Source: an uncultured Bacteroidia bacterium
GTDB lineage: Bacteria; Bacteroidota; Bacteroidia; Bacteroidales; UBA932
DNA length: 46,771 nucleotides
Direction: 5' to 3'
NCBI GenBank assembly: GCA_902789245.1
Contig: CADAND010000015.1
Location: forward strand, 1 to 46,771
The translations under genes and the position numbers were made by a program. Shown piece after piece: positions 23,724 through 33,073 of this stretch. The notes beneath the pieces are model-generated. The model was not told the DNA's origin. It saw only the letters and a program-made list of their open reading frames with translations, and searched no databases. Every line of letters starts with the position of its first letter. The stretch's first letter is position 1.

Positions 23724-25505
23724 TTACTGGATCAGCGCGACAATCTCGCCCTTCTGCACCTTCTTCCCCTGCGGGGCGGTGACGGCGACGATCTGGCCGT
23801 CGGCGGCGGGGAGGAGTTCCTCCATACCGTACCAGGTCTGGACGTAGCCGCAGGGCTTGCCGGATGCGACCTTGGTGCCGACCGCCGGGGCGGTGGACTT
23901 GTCGTTCACGTCCACCTGCCAGAGCATTTGGCCGGCGGCGGGCGCCTGGACGGGCGTGGCCTTGGGATATTTCGCGAGCAGCGCGTCCAGGTCGAACTCG
24001 GGCATCTCCACGACCGCGCGCTTGACGACGATCGGGGCGCCTGCCTTCTCGCGGAAGGCTTCGAGGTCCTTGTTGAAACGCTCCTTGGCGATGCCGCTCC
24101 TGTAGTCGCGGTACTGACGCTCGTGCATGGCCAGCTCGAAGAGCTCTTCGTCGTCCTCGCCGCAGTCCCAGCCTTCTTCCTTCATCATTTCGCGGAACTT
24201 GGGAAGCTCGTCGGGATACATGTCCTGCGGGTTGCCGGTGTAGAACTCCATGCCCTTCTCCTTGGCGAGCTCGACGATTTCCGGAGCGAGCGGGCCGGGC
24301 AGGGTGCCCATCTTGCCGAGGATCATGCCCCAGGTGTCCTTGTCGATCGTGGAGAAGCGCGGCTTGTTCTGCGCCATCGCGAGCAGGTTCATCAGGGCGG
24401 TGTTCTTGACATACTGGCTGAACGGGGTCACGAGGGGCGGGTAGCCGAGGCGCGGCCACACATACTCCACTTCGTTGAAGAGCTGGACCATCAGCGAATC
24501 GAGGCTGCTCTCCGGCTTGCCGTTGGCGCGCTCGGAGGCGTTGATCGCGGCCTTGAAGCCGGTCAGGTCAGCCATCATCGAGCCCATCATGCCGCCCGGC
24601 AGGCCGCAACCGACGAGCAGGGAGGTCATCTGGGCGTTGGTCGGGTTGATCCAGTAGCCGAGGAAGTCGTCGATGAATTCCTGCGTGAGGCTGCGGACCT
24701 CCATGTATGCGTCCATGTTGATATCCTTCACGAGGAAGCCGTCCGCCTTCATCATCTGCTGGATGGTGATCACGTCCGGATGGACCTTGCCCCAGGAGAG
24801 GGGCTCGACGGCCACGTCGAGGTAGTCGGCGCCGGCGCGGGCGACTTCCAGCATGGAGGCGGGGGAGAAGCCCGGGCCGCTGTGGCCGTGGTACTGCACC
24901 TTGATCTGCGGGTGGCGCTTCTTGATGCCGGAGACGATCAGGCCGAGCTCCGTCGGACGGCCGACGCCGGCCATGTCCTTGAGGCAGATCTCGTCTGCGC
25001 CGTACTCAACGAGCTGGTCCACCAGCTTGAGATAATATTCCACCGTGTGCACGGGGGAGTGCGTGATGGAGAGGGCGGCCTGGGAAATCATGCCGGCCTT
25101 CTTCGCGTATTCGACGGAAAGCTTGAGGTTGCGCGGATCGTTCAGACCGCAGAAGGAGCGGGAAATGTCGGTGCCCTGCGCCTTCTTGACCTTGAACATC
25201 AGTTCGCGCACGTCCGCGGGCACGGGATACATACGCAGGGCGTTGAGGCCGCGCTCCAGCATATGGGTCTGGATGCCGGCCTTATGGAAGGGGGCCGTCC
25301 ACTTGCGGACGGAGATGTTCGGGTTCTCGCCGTAAAGGAGGTTCACCTGCTCGAACGCGCCGCCGTTGGTCTCGACGCGGTCGAAGCAACCCATGTCAAT
25401 GATAGCCGGAGCCACTCTAACTAACTGGTCCACACGCGGCTGATATTTGCCGGAGGACTGCCACATGTCCCTGTAAACCAGGGAGAATTTTATCTCTTTT
25501 GCCAT
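23724..25505 (-). CDS. Carboxyltransferase/oxaloacetate decarboxylase alpha-like protein lacking the biotin lysine
   Basis: 593 residues with an HMGL-like carboxyltransferase barrel (about 1-270), a conserved PYC/OADA domain (about 290-480) and a C-terminal biotinyl/lipoyl-like fold (about 520-593), like pyruvate carboxylase subunit B or OadA. YRDMWQSSGKY (11-21) occupies the RDxHQS active-site position with Trp for His. CLKDMAG carries the candidate carboxylated lysine, and YHGHSG the metal ligands. Where the biotinyl domain should have (A/S)MKM, the sequence is QTWYGMEELLPAADG with no lysine. Either biotin is carried by a separate protein, or the domain has another role. The gene is single, with its own promoter (25537-25544) and terminator. 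The family is clear; the exact reaction is not. Confidence 0.8.
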   Translation of the reverse strand: MAKEIKFSLVYRDMWQSSGKYQPRVDQLVRVAPAIIDMGCFDRVETNGGAFEQVNLLYGENPNISVRKWTAPFHKAGIQTHMLERGLNALRMYPVPADVRELMFKVKKAQGTDISRSFCGLNDPRNLKLSVEYAKKAGMISQAALSITHSPVHTVEYYLKLVDQLVEYGADEICLKDMAGVGRPTELGLIVSGIKKRHPQIKVQYHGHSGPGFSPASMLEVARAGADYLDVAVEPLSWGKVHPDVITIQQMMKADGFLVKDINMDAYMEVRSLTQEFIDDFLGYWINPTNAQMTSLLVGCGLPGGMMGSMMADLTGFKAAINASERANGKPESSLDSLMVQLFNEVEYVWPRLGYPPLVTPFSQYVKNTALMNLLAMAQNKPRFSTIDKDTWGMILGKMGTLPGPLAPEIVELAKEKGMEFYTGNPQDMYPDELPKFREMMKEEGWDCGEDDEELFELAMHERQYRDYRSGIAKERFNKDLEAFREKAGAPIVVKRAVVEMPEFDLDALLAKYPKATPVQAPAAGQMLWQVDVNDKSTAPAVGTKVASGKPCGYVQTWYGMEELLPAADGQIVAVTAPQGKKVQKGEIVALIQ

Positions 25506-25536
25506 AATTCGGTAGATTTTCGTGAGAGCAATCTCA

Positions 25537-25544
25537 CAAAGATA
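25537..25544 (-). promoter_or_regulatory. -7 element of the carboxyltransferase gene
   Basis: Minus-strand TATCTTTG matches TAnnTTTG and lies 31 bp before the ATG. The divergent tRNA-His promoter starts about 20 bp away, with the palindrome TTGCATGCAA (25567-25576) between the two -7 boxes. Confidence 0.55.
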
Positions 25545-25566
25545 GTGATTTTTCTTTCTTCCGCGC

Positions 25567-25596
25567 TTGCATGCAAAAAATATTTTCGTACCTTTG
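25567..25596 (+). promoter_or_regulatory. Promoter of tRNA-His
   Basis: TTG (25567-25569) and TACCTTTG (25589-25596) are separated by 19 nt, a full match to the Bacteroidetes -33/-7 arrangement. The -7 box is identical to those at mraZ and tRNA-Met. Confidence 0.7.
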
Positions 25597-25614
25597 CAAT
25601 CCCTTCTGAATATG

Positions 25615-25690
25615 GTGCGATTAGTTCAGTTGGTAGAGCACCAGATTGTGGTTCTGGGTGTCGTGGGTTCGAGCCCCACATCGCACCCCA
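25615..25690 (+). tRNA. tRNA-His (anticodon GTG)
   Basis: The acceptor arms GTGCGAT (25615-25621) and ATCGCAC (25680-25686) pair fully. The anticodon loop TTGTGGT sits between CCAGA and TCTGG. G25614 supplies the -1 guanosine of tRNA-His opposite C25687 (position 73). CCA is encoded at 25688-25690. The T-arm GTGGG-TTCGAGC-CCCAC is intact. Confidence 0.97.
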
Positions 25691-25694
25691 AAAC

Positions 25695-25720
25695 AAAGAC
25701 CTCCCCGCCGGGAGGTCTTT
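25695..25720 (+). terminator. Rho-independent terminator of tRNA-His
   Basis: AAAGACCTCCC (25695-25705), loop CGCC and GGGAGGTCTTT (25710-25720) form a perfect 11-bp stem 5 nt after the encoded CCA. It is followed by TGGTTTTG. Confidence 0.85.
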
Positions 25721-25737
25721 TGGTTTTGGGGCGCGAG

Positions 25738-25815
25738 CCCCCTTCTGTCGGCCTTCGGCCTCCGATCCTCCTTAGCCGGCGAATATGGGGTGCAAATTGA
25801 GGTGCTATTGCACCC
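25738..25815 (+). repeat. tRNA-downstream repeat module, copy C
   Basis: Positions 25756-25796 align without gaps to 46408-46448 with 34 of 41 bases identical. The blocks CGGCCTCCGA, GCCGGCGAAT and GGGTGCAAA keep the same spacing. GGGTGCAA (25788-25795) and TTGCACCC (25808-25815) form an inverted repeat. It lies between the tRNA-His terminator and the end of the fimbria operon. Confidence 0.65.
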
Positions 25816-25827
25816 GGGCGGGTGGGG

Positions 25828-28800
25828 TTAATTGGCGGGTTCGAAAGCCTTGACGACAATGCCGTTGATGAGGGTGGGGTAGTCGGCGTTGGCGGAGATG
25901 GTAATGGAAACGGCGGTTGAGGCGTTCTCTGTGTTCTCGGGGAGCATCCAGAGGCATTGTTCATTGTTGCCCGGATACTTCTCGAAGGTCCCTGGGCCAA
26001 CTGCGGATTCCATGTCGGGGAACAGGCGCTTCGAGCCGTAACTGTTGTTGGTCCCGATGTCGAACTGAACGTAGAAGAATTTGTAGGAGCCTGGCGCAGT
26101 GTTGGTGATGGTGATGATGCCGGTCTGCCCGGCGGCCAGCCAGACGCCGTTTTTGTCTGCACTGAAGCCTTCTCCTGTAAACGTGATATTGCAGCTCCTA
26201 TTGCTACCACCCATGGCGGCATTGTTAAGGGCAAGCGGACTCCCGGTAACGTTGCTTGAATTCAAGCTCGCGCTTTTAACATTTTGCCAATTGTCCGGGT
26301 AAGTACGGATATAGCCGCGGAAGCGAGAGCCCCTGACCGGCACTTCCAGATAGCCCGGTGCGGAAAGTGTAAAGCCGACAGGGATAGTCAGATAATCATT
26401 GGCTGTCGTGAATTCCAGCTCATAATAATAGGGCTCGCTGGTGGCAGTATAGGATCCGGCCGGTGTCCAGGGATACTGCGCTGCTGTAGGAGATTGCCTC
26501 GTTAATCCGTCCAGCCCTGGCAGGCTGATGGCCGGGTACGGATCCTCCGGATCGACGAAAAAGCCGAAGAGGACTGTTTTGCCGGTGTCGCGGTTAACTT
26601 TCCCATTAGCAACATTGGACCATTTCTTGGCAACATTTAACTTATGCCCGTCGATGAATCCGACATCATGGAAGAGGGTGAAATGGTGTGTCTTGAGCGA
26701 CTGGGACTGGTAGTCCTCCGCGCTCAGCTGCAGGTAAACTTCTCCGCTGGCGTCTGTGGTGTAGAAGGGGATGGTGACCTGGCTGCCGGTCGGGGTGAAG
26801 TGGTATTCCACGTCCGACACCTGGGTGAAGCCTGGCGGCAGCGGGAGCCCTTCCCGGGCTTCGGGGATCAGTCCGTCCACCATCAGCTCGACTTCCGGCC
26901 AGCCCGTTTCCGGATCGCTGGGGAGTTCGAAATCCAGCGTCAGGTACTGGTGCGGCGTATCCCGCTTGATCGGCTCCCGGAAGCGCAGGTTCCAGAAGCT
27001 CTTGTCCGTGAAGTTCGCAAGCCGTGTGTTGGCCGGATAGAAATATTCATCATTCCGGACATAGATCCGGGTGGAACTGTTGTCCCTGTTGCTCATGAAG
27101 TGGCAGGTGATGCGGCGCCAGAGCTTGTCGGAGGCGTCCGTCTCCGAGGGAAGCGTCCGGTATTCGTCCCAGTCGAGGGTGCGGATGAAGTGGAAGGCGG
27201 CCTTCCCGCTTTCGGACAGGGACGGACCGTATTCGACCGGCAGGTTGTCGTTTCGGGGCGTGAGCGACATGGCCTCCGGCTCGATCTTGAACTCGAGCGG
27301 GAACATGGACTCCGGCAGCCCGTCCGGGATGCCGATATACAAGTCGACCGGCGTCCCTTTCTGGGACTGGATCCGGCTCTGGGAGCACCGGATGAGCATC
27401 GGCTGGATGTTCTGGATGGTGATGACGATGTCGCGGTAGATGGATTCTTCACCCTGCCCGCCCGTCACGCGGAGGGTCTGGCTGCGGATGGTGCTGGACG
27501 GCCCGTTGGTGGTGAAGTGGATGGTCCGCCAGCCATAGGACGGATCGCCCGGGAGCACGTTGGGATCGGGGCCTTCAATGCTGCAACTGGTGATGACCGG
27601 GTCCACGCCGCGTTTCATCGGGAGCGCCTCCACCGTCACCGATCCGTGTCCCATGTCCGGCTGGCTCGTAGCCACATTGCTCATGAAGTATGCGCTGAGC
27701 TCCGTATTGTCGGTCTGGGCGTCGGTGAAGGTCTTCGCCATCCAGTGCTGGATGGCCAGGCGGCGGAAACCGTCGGAGATGTCCGGCAGGTGCCGGGCGT
27801 TGATGTCGGCCGAGACGTCGGCACTGCCGGCCGCGGCCGCCGCTGCCTGGGGCGTCGCGTGCCCGAAGGAAAGGATACTGTGGATGAGGATACGGTACTG
27901 GAAATTCCGGTAAATGGGATAGTACTTGTGGTCCGTCATCAGGTCAATCTTGTAGAAGCATTTCTGGCCAAAATGCGTCGGATCGTCCGGATTCTTGTAT
28001 TTTCCGTAAACGATGACGAAGGTGGGCGCCAGTTGCTCCGAGGGGACAGGGCGCTCGTAGAGATAGACGGCGCCGTACTGGCCCGCCGGGGCCACGCCGT
28101 TCCGCCAGCCGCTGCCTTCCACTTCTGACGGATCTCCGTGCCCTTGCTCCTCTTGATCCCAGTACTTGAAATCATCGATGGACGGGATGGTCTCATCCAT
28201 GACGGTCTCCGGCGGCAGGTTGGCGGGATAACCCATGCCGACGATGTCGAGGTAGGTCTTTGTCTGATAATTCTGGATGAAGCCGTTGGTGGCGGCGCTG
28301 TACGGGGCCAGCGTGCCGCGGTCCGGGACATGCACGACAGCATAGCTGATGGGCTCGAAGAAAGGATCGTTGGGCTCGGACGCCCCTTCCGGCGTCGAGG
28401 TGTCCGCCTGGACAACGAGCTTCGCCCAGTTGCGTACCAGCGGGATCTCACGGAATTGATCCTGGGTGGCGTCCGCCACCACATAGCCCTCCCCGTTGGT
28501 AATCTTGTTCCCGTTCGCGTCGATGTAATCGCCGATTTCCACATCCTGTCCGTTGCCGTCCGTATAGGCGCTCTCGCTTTGCTTCGCGTGGATGCCGTCG
28601 ATGTTCATCATCTGCCAGTAAGCACGCTCGCCTTGGGTGGACAGGCGCGAAGAAAGCACGGCGTCGGCATAACCGAAGGAGAGCGTGGTGTTCGGACCGT
28701 TGCCGATGAAGTGGATGATACGCCGGCTGTCGGTCAGGGTCAGCTCGGCGGTGAAGCCGTAGAGCGGGACGGTGGTTTTCATCTCGGGGTCGTTGGGATC

Positions 28801-29082
28801 CTCGAAAACCACGGTGCCGGACGGTTCGCTGTCTGGAAAGGCCTCCACATATTCCTTCAGGTAGCCGGAGCTGCCGAATACGGCCAGGTGCATGCTCTGC
28901 AGCGGCTGATCCTCGCCGAGCGCTTGCGCTTTGGTGGGGGCCAGACCCTCGGCCGCCACGGTGAAGCGGACTTTGACCTTGGCGCCTTCGGGGTAGCCGG
29001 ACGGCTCCGGCTCCTGCAGCGGATTTACGCAGGAGCAGAAGGCCAGCGCAGCAGCCAGCAGGTATGACAGGATTCGTTTCAT
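25828..29082 (-). CDS. Large fimbria-associated lipoprotein (putative DUF4906-like tip/accessory subunit)
   Basis: 1084-residue secreted lipoprotein and last gene of the fimbria operon. I chose the ATG at 29082 (MKRILSYLLAAALAFC), which gives an ATGA overlap with the preceding gene; an in-frame start six codons earlier is less likely. The signal peptide ends at Cys16 or Cys18. The mature protein is beta-rich, with fimbrillin-like features near the N-terminus (VKVRFTV, a TKA segment after it) and several repeated beta-sandwich-looking regions, but no catalytic motif. Position and size recall the long terminal genes of Mfa/Fim operons such as mfa5 or fimE, or DUF4906 proteins of Bacteroides. 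The family name is an inference and the role as adhesin is unproven. Confidence 0.65.
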   Translation of the reverse strand: MKRILSYLLAAALAFCSCVNPLQEPEPSGYPEGAKVKVRFTVAAEGLAPTKAQALGEDQPLQSMHLAVFGSSGYLKEYVEAFPDSEPSGTVVFEDPNDPEMKTTVPLYGFTAELTLTDSRRIIHFIGNGPNTTLSFGYADAVLSSRLSTQGERAYWQMMNIDGIHAKQSESAYTDGNGQDVEIGDYIDANGNKITNGEGYVVADATQDQFREIPLVRNWAKLVVQADTSTPEGASEPNDPFFEPISYAVVHVPDRGTLAPYSAATNGFIQNYQTKTYLDIVGMGYPANLPPETVMDETIPSIDDFKYWDQEEQGHGDPSEVEGSGWRNGVAPAGQYGAVYLYERPVPSEQLAPTFVIVYGKYKNPDDPTHFGQKCFYKIDLMTDHKYYPIYRNFQYRILIHSILSFGHATPQAAAAAAGSADVSADINARHLPDISDGFRRLAIQHWMAKTFTDAQTDNTELSAYFMSNVATSQPDMGHGSVTVEALPMKRGVDPVITSCSIEGPDPNVLPGDPSYGWRTIHFTTNGPSSTIRSQTLRVTGGQGEESIYRDIVITIQNIQPMLIRCSQSRIQSQKGTPVDLYIGIPDGLPESMFPLEFKIEPEAMSLTPRNDNLPVEYGPSLSESGKAAFHFIRTLDWDEYRTLPSETDASDKLWRRITCHFMSNRDNSSTRIYVRNDEYFYPANTRLANFTDKSFWNLRFREPIKRDTPHQYLTLDFELPSDPETGWPEVELMVDGLIPEAREGLPLPPGFTQVSDVEYHFTPTGSQVTIPFYTTDASGEVYLQLSAEDYQSQSLKTHHFTLFHDVGFIDGHKLNVAKKWSNVANGKVNRDTGKTVLFGFFVDPEDPYPAISLPGLDGLTRQSPTAAQYPWTPAGSYTATSEPYYYELEFTTANDYLTIPVGFTLSAPGYLEVPVRGSRFRGYIRTYPDNWQNVKSASLNSSNVTGSPLALNNAAMGGSNRSCNITFTGEGFSADKNGVWLAAGQTGIITITNTAPGSYKFFYVQFDIGTNNSYGSKRLFPDMESAVGPGTFEKYPGNNEQCLWMLPENTENASTAVSITISANADYPTLINGIVVKAFEPAN

Positions 29083-31565
29083 CGTTCGGCGTCCCCCCAA
29101 TAGAAATGTGCCCGCCCGTCCGTAGGGTGGTTGGTCTGCTCATCGCCCCAATACCAGACATCATATACGCAGCGGGTCATGGCTACTTTATCGCCGACAT
29201 CAATCACGCTGCTGCCGCTGAGCTGAATGGCTCCGTTGGCAGACCAGTATTTGCCGTTTGTGGAGAACATCTTGGCGAATGCGCCGTTGGCGGAAAGCTG
29301 GGCCATGAACTTGACCTCGCCCTTGGTCGGGAGACGCCAGCGGCCGGCGGGGAAGCCGTCCTCCTGGTAGGATGCGCAGCGCCATTTTGCCTGCTGCTCG
29401 CTGAGGTCACCGAACTCCGTGCCGCCGCATTTGGTGGAGATGCGGAAACTGGGCGCCAGCATGTTGGCCGTACGGGCCGATTTTTCGGCCGGATAGTAGT
29501 ACTGCAGGCTGCGGTACCCGCCATCGACGGTGTCGGCCTCCTTGAACGTCTGGCCCAAATTGTCCACTTCGTCCGTGCGCGGATCTCCGATCACCAGGTC
29601 GGAGTCGTCCGGCAACACCGTGACGTTGATCCTGAAGATGTCGCGGCCGCCGCCCGTGTACCAGACCACGCGCCAGTGGAAATCCTCGTCGGTGAAGTTC
29701 TGTACGGCTTCATCGTTCGGATACTGGCCCCTGAAATACTGCTTGTAGGCGTCGTTGATGGAGCCATTGTGCGCCGGATACTCGTACCATTTGTCCTGGG
29801 CATCCTTTCTCGCTTCGGCGCGCACGATCTGCCGCCCGTCCACATAGACGTAGCCCCAGTTTTCCGAATAGAAAACGTGGTCACTGCCATTCGTGAGGCC
29901 GGTATCTATAAACGTGCCGGAATTCGGCAGGCTCGAGATGTAGATGGCGGGAGTCTGGACCAGGGTGATTCTCTTCCGGTATCTGTCGTCATCCGTGCCC
30001 TCGTGGGCGATGGTGAAGCTCACCGTGAACGGCGAATAATCGAATTTGGGATCCGTGTAGTCGTTGTTGATCGGGTGGGAGAACCGGATGGCCGTGCCGA
30101 TGTCGGTCAGCCAGTCCTCGCCGCCGTTCATCGTCTTGCGATGCGCCAGGTCGTAGTCCAGGTAGTAGCGACCTTCGGGATACAGGTCAATGTATTTGTT
30201 GCCGGTATTGCACGTGATCACGCCGCCGCGCGCTTCGCCCGAAGTCTTCTCTCCGTAGTACGGGCAGGTGGCCTTGATGTCCTGGAGGACGACGGTGTGG
30301 CTGGTCGTGTAGCGGATGTCCGTGGAAGTAATGTTATGCAGGGTATAGCTCGTCCTGTCCACGGACAGGTAGCGCGCGTTGCCGATTTCCGCCTTCCGGT
30401 CAATTTCGCGGTCCACGTTCTGCCAGGGAACCATGAAGATGGAGCCCCTCAGCTCGACGAGCTCGTCGTCGGTGTCGGCGCCGAGCAGGCCCACGTCGAT
30501 GTCCAGGTGGTACCAGCTGTTGCGCGTGAAATGGCGGATATAGTCTCCTCCGCGGCTGTCGTCCGGGATGAAGATCTTGTAGTAGCACTGCTTCTGCGTG
30601 GAGGAATAGCCGCCCTGCGTGGTGCGGTGCCAGGGGAGTTCCAGCTTGAGGTAGGGCTCGACGCTGCCTGAAGCCTCCTCTGTCTCGCCGTAGTCCCAAT
30701 GCTGGGGATACATGTACATGGGGTGGGAATTGTAGTATTCCCCGCTCTTGCTCACCAGCGGCTTGAGCTTGTCGCCGTCCTGGGCGTCTATATACGCGAA
30801 CTTCCGGGGGTTGCCGGAGTAGCTGAAATAGGTCGGGGTGGCGTCTTCCCCGCCGAGCGTCACCGTCTTGGCGCCGTTGACCAGGTAGATGGCCATGTCT
30901 TCCAGCATCGGCTCCCACACGGCATCGCCCAGGGTGACGCTGGGGGCCACTTTGATGGAGACGGTCATCTTGCTGGCATAACGGACCAGGTCGATGACAT
31001 CGGTCGCCACGATGTTGGAGGTGCGGCTGCGCAAGCTGATGACACGGGTGCCGCTCATCATGAAAGTGGCCTGCTTGTAGTTCGGGGCGCTCAGGACGAA
31101 ATCCGTCGTGACCTGCAGCGACTCGAGCGTGTTCAGCGAGGTGCCGCTCAGGTCCCCTTCGTCTTCGACGAGCCGGCCGGGATAGTTGACGACGGTGAAG
31201 ACGGTGGCCTTGCGGATTTCAACCGGCGAGGTCGGGAAGATCCGGGACACGTCGCTGTCGGTCAGGTCCAGCAGGAAAGCATCGCTGCCCCGCTGGCCGG
31301 AGCTGCGGGACACGTGGAAGACGGCCGGCGCATTCCGGTCGGGCGTCTCGCCGGGGTAGAAGAAGAAATCGACGGTCGAGATCAGGTTCTCGTTGTATTT
31401 GTTCTCCCCGTCCCGCGTGTCATCCGTCTCCGCCTTGGTGAGGTCGGGGTCGTCGCAACGGACCGACAGCTCGATGCGCAGCCCGTCATGCGCTTCCGGC
31501 TCCTTGGTGCAGGCGGACACCAGCACCAGGAGGACAGACAGGCAATATGCGAGGCGGCGTATCAT
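29079..31565 (-). CDS. Fimbria-associated lipoprotein with C-terminal Lcl/DUF1566-like domain
   Basis: 828-residue lipoprotein. The signal peptide ends in a lipobox (VSAC) with Cys19. The middle part is beta-rich and fimbrillin-like, with GSIFMVPWQNVDREID, a strand typical of the Mfa-like fold (V-P-W). The last 140 residues carry CASYQEDGFPAGRWRLPTKG and a KYWSA strand, the pattern of DUF1566/Lcl C-terminal (lectin-like) or FISUMP-type domains, which often end surface adhesins of Bacteroidetes. This makes it a candidate ligand-binding subunit. ATGA overlaps join it to both neighbouring genes. The domain call is pattern recognition, not a search result. Confidence 0.7.
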   Translation of the reverse strand: MIRRLAYCLSVLLVLVSACTKEPEAHDGLRIELSVRCDDPDLTKAETDDTRDGENKYNENLISTVDFFFYPGETPDRNAPAVFHVSRSSGQRGSDAFLLDLTDSDVSRIFPTSPVEIRKATVFTVVNYPGRLVEDEGDLSGTSLNTLESLQVTTDFVLSAPNYKQATFMMSGTRVISLRSRTSNIVATDVIDLVRYASKMTVSIKVAPSVTLGDAVWEPMLEDMAIYLVNGAKTVTLGGEDATPTYFSYSGNPRKFAYIDAQDGDKLKPLVSKSGEYYNSHPMYMYPQHWDYGETEEASGSVEPYLKLELPWHRTTQGGYSSTQKQCYYKIFIPDDSRGGDYIRHFTRNSWYHLDIDVGLLGADTDDELVELRGSIFMVPWQNVDREIDRKAEIGNARYLSVDRTSYTLHNITSTDIRYTTSHTVVLQDIKATCPYYGEKTSGEARGGVITCNTGNKYIDLYPEGRYYLDYDLAHRKTMNGGEDWLTDIGTAIRFSHPINNDYTDPKFDYSPFTVSFTIAHEGTDDDRYRKRITLVQTPAIYISSLPNSGTFIDTGLTNGSDHVFYSENWGYVYVDGRQIVRAEARKDAQDKWYEYPAHNGSINDAYKQYFRGQYPNDEAVQNFTDEDFHWRVVWYTGGGRDIFRINVTVLPDDSDLVIGDPRTDEVDNLGQTFKEADTVDGGYRSLQYYYPAEKSARTANMLAPSFRISTKCGGTEFGDLSEQQAKWRCASYQEDGFPAGRWRLPTKGEVKFMAQLSANGAFAKMFSTNGKYWSANGAIQLSGSSVIDVGDKVAMTRCVYDVWYWGDEQTNHPTDGRAHFYWGDAER

Positions 31566-33073
31566 CGGATGAAGCGGTAGTTTTCGCGGTTGATTTCGGA
31601 GTTGGCGTCCCAGTCGCGGCCGTCGGCGGTCTCCACGTAGAAGGAAAGCGTGATGGCGTATTCTTCGTTCGGGTTCGCGGGGAAATCGGGGTTGGGACGG
31701 ATGGTGACCTCGATGTTCCCGCCGTTGACATCCGGGTTGATGTCCCGGACGGCGGGATCGACGACGAACGCGTTGGCGTCGCCGACGGCGTTGATCATCA
31801 CCTTGCCGTGGAGCGGGGCGGTGATGTTGAAGACGCCCTTGGCGGGAGTGTTGAGGTGGAAGAACACATCGTTGCAGTCGTCCGCCTGGTTGTAGATGAT
31901 CGTCGCCGTGCTGGCGTCGAGTTCCATCTTGCTGGCGATGACGGAGCCTTCAGAGAAGTCGATATGGTAATGGGTATAATCCCAGGGGATGGCGTTGATG
32001 GAGAGCTCGAGCTTGCGACCGGTGATGAAGTAGCCGTAGAGGGTCCAGCTGTGGTTGCGGGCGAAATCGCCCGGCGCGGCCATCGAGAAGACGCGGGTGC
32101 GCTGCTCGCCGTCCGTGGTGAAGGTGATGGTGCCCGTGAGCGCCTTGTCGCTCTCGCGGAAATACATCACGCCGCCTTCGGTCAGCTTGCCGTCGGCTAC
32201 GGCGTCGTCCAGAAGCTGCTCGTAAGCTGCGGCGTTCTGGCCGGCGAAGACCAACTTCTCCGGGTTCTCGTTGGGCGCAATGGGGCTGGGGCCGGGTGTC
32301 ACGACGCTGCGGGAATCGTACTGGTTGCCGATCCGGTAGGGCTCCGTGGTTGTGAAGAGGTACTCGGCGATCGGAATCTGGTCTCCGTTCAGGGTGATGC
32401 TCTGGATGGAGACTTTCTCCCCCTGCGGGTCTTCATCGTCCTTCAGCCGGCAGAAGACGTAACGGATTTTGGACACGATGCGGACCACGTCAACGATTTT
32501 TTCCGCGTTCAGCACAATCCCGTCTTCCGAAGGCGTGACGGACATGTTGCGCCGGACGCCGGTCATCGGCAAGCCCTTTTCCGGATCGACGGAAGTGGCG
32601 CGCGGTTCCCCCACGCCAAAATACGAGTCGCTGGTGAAATCGGTGTCGTTGAGGGTCCCCCAGTCGGCATTTCCGTCCAGCGTGACGCCCACGGAGGCGG
32701 CGTTGGCCAGGGCGAACACGTCGATTCGGGGCAGGGGGTTGCGACGGGCGAATTCCGACTCCACCGGGATGGCGTAGCGCCGGGTCTGCCCGGGAGCGGG
32801 CATCTGGCTTTCGTCACTGAGCGACAGGTAATGCAGGAGCTCGTGGTCCTCGCTGGTAAATACCCAGACCTGCAGGGTGTGGACCTTGTATTCTTCCTCC
32901 CTGGCCGGGGAATCTCCCTGGTTGCCGCGGGTGCGCGGCACGCCGGGGCAGGAGATGTAGATGCCCATCTCCTCCGGCTTTGCCTGCGGCCCGTCCTCGG
33001 GCAGCGGATCCCGCCTGCAGCCCGGCAGGACCGCAGCAAGGAGCAGCAATATGAGGGGCAGGCGGCGCATCAT
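31562..33073 (-). CDS. Fimbrillin-like lipoprotein (minor subunit)
   Basis: 503-residue secreted lipoprotein. I chose the first of two adjacent ATGs (33073, MMRRLPLILL); the frame stays open upstream inside the previous gene but that part lacks a signal peptide. The lipobox LPGC has Cys19. The sequence MGIYISCPGVPRTRG near the mature N-terminus and INAIPWDYTHYHIDF (a V/I-PW strand before the last third) fit the Mfa-like/fimbrillin fold. The start overlaps the preceding stop as ATGA and the stop overlaps the next start likewise. Its exact place in the fimbria is unknown. Confidence 0.65.
   Translation of the reverse strand: MMRRLPLILLLLAAVLPGCRRDPLPEDGPQAKPEEMGIYISCPGVPRTRGNQGDSPAREEEYKVHTLQVWVFTSEDHELLHYLSLSDESQMPAPGQTRRYAIPVESEFARRNPLPRIDVFALANAASVGVTLDGNADWGTLNDTDFTSDSYFGVGEPRATSVDPEKGLPMTGVRRNMSVTPSEDGIVLNAEKIVDVVRIVSKIRYVFCRLKDDEDPQGEKVSIQSITLNGDQIPIAEYLFTTTEPYRIGNQYDSRSVVTPGPSPIAPNENPEKLVFAGQNAAAYEQLLDDAVADGKLTEGGVMYFRESDKALTGTITFTTDGEQRTRVFSMAAPGDFARNHSWTLYGYFITGRKLELSINAIPWDYTHYHIDFSEGSVIASKMELDASTATIIYNQADDCNDVFFHLNTPAKGVFNITAPLHGKVMINAVGDANAFVVDPAVRDINPDVNGGNIEVTIRPNPDFPANPNEEYAITLSFYVETADGRDWDANSEINRENYRFIR

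Noticed and set aside
25626-26234. Minus-strand frame reading through tRNA-His (GLEPTTPRTT peptide)
   Set aside because: It is the well-known spurious translation of a tRNA complement and also overlaps the repeat and the fimbria operon end.
26644-28128. 494-codon plus-strand frame opposite the 1084-residue lipoprotein gene
   Set aside because: It has no signal peptide or motif and mirrors the opposite coding strand.
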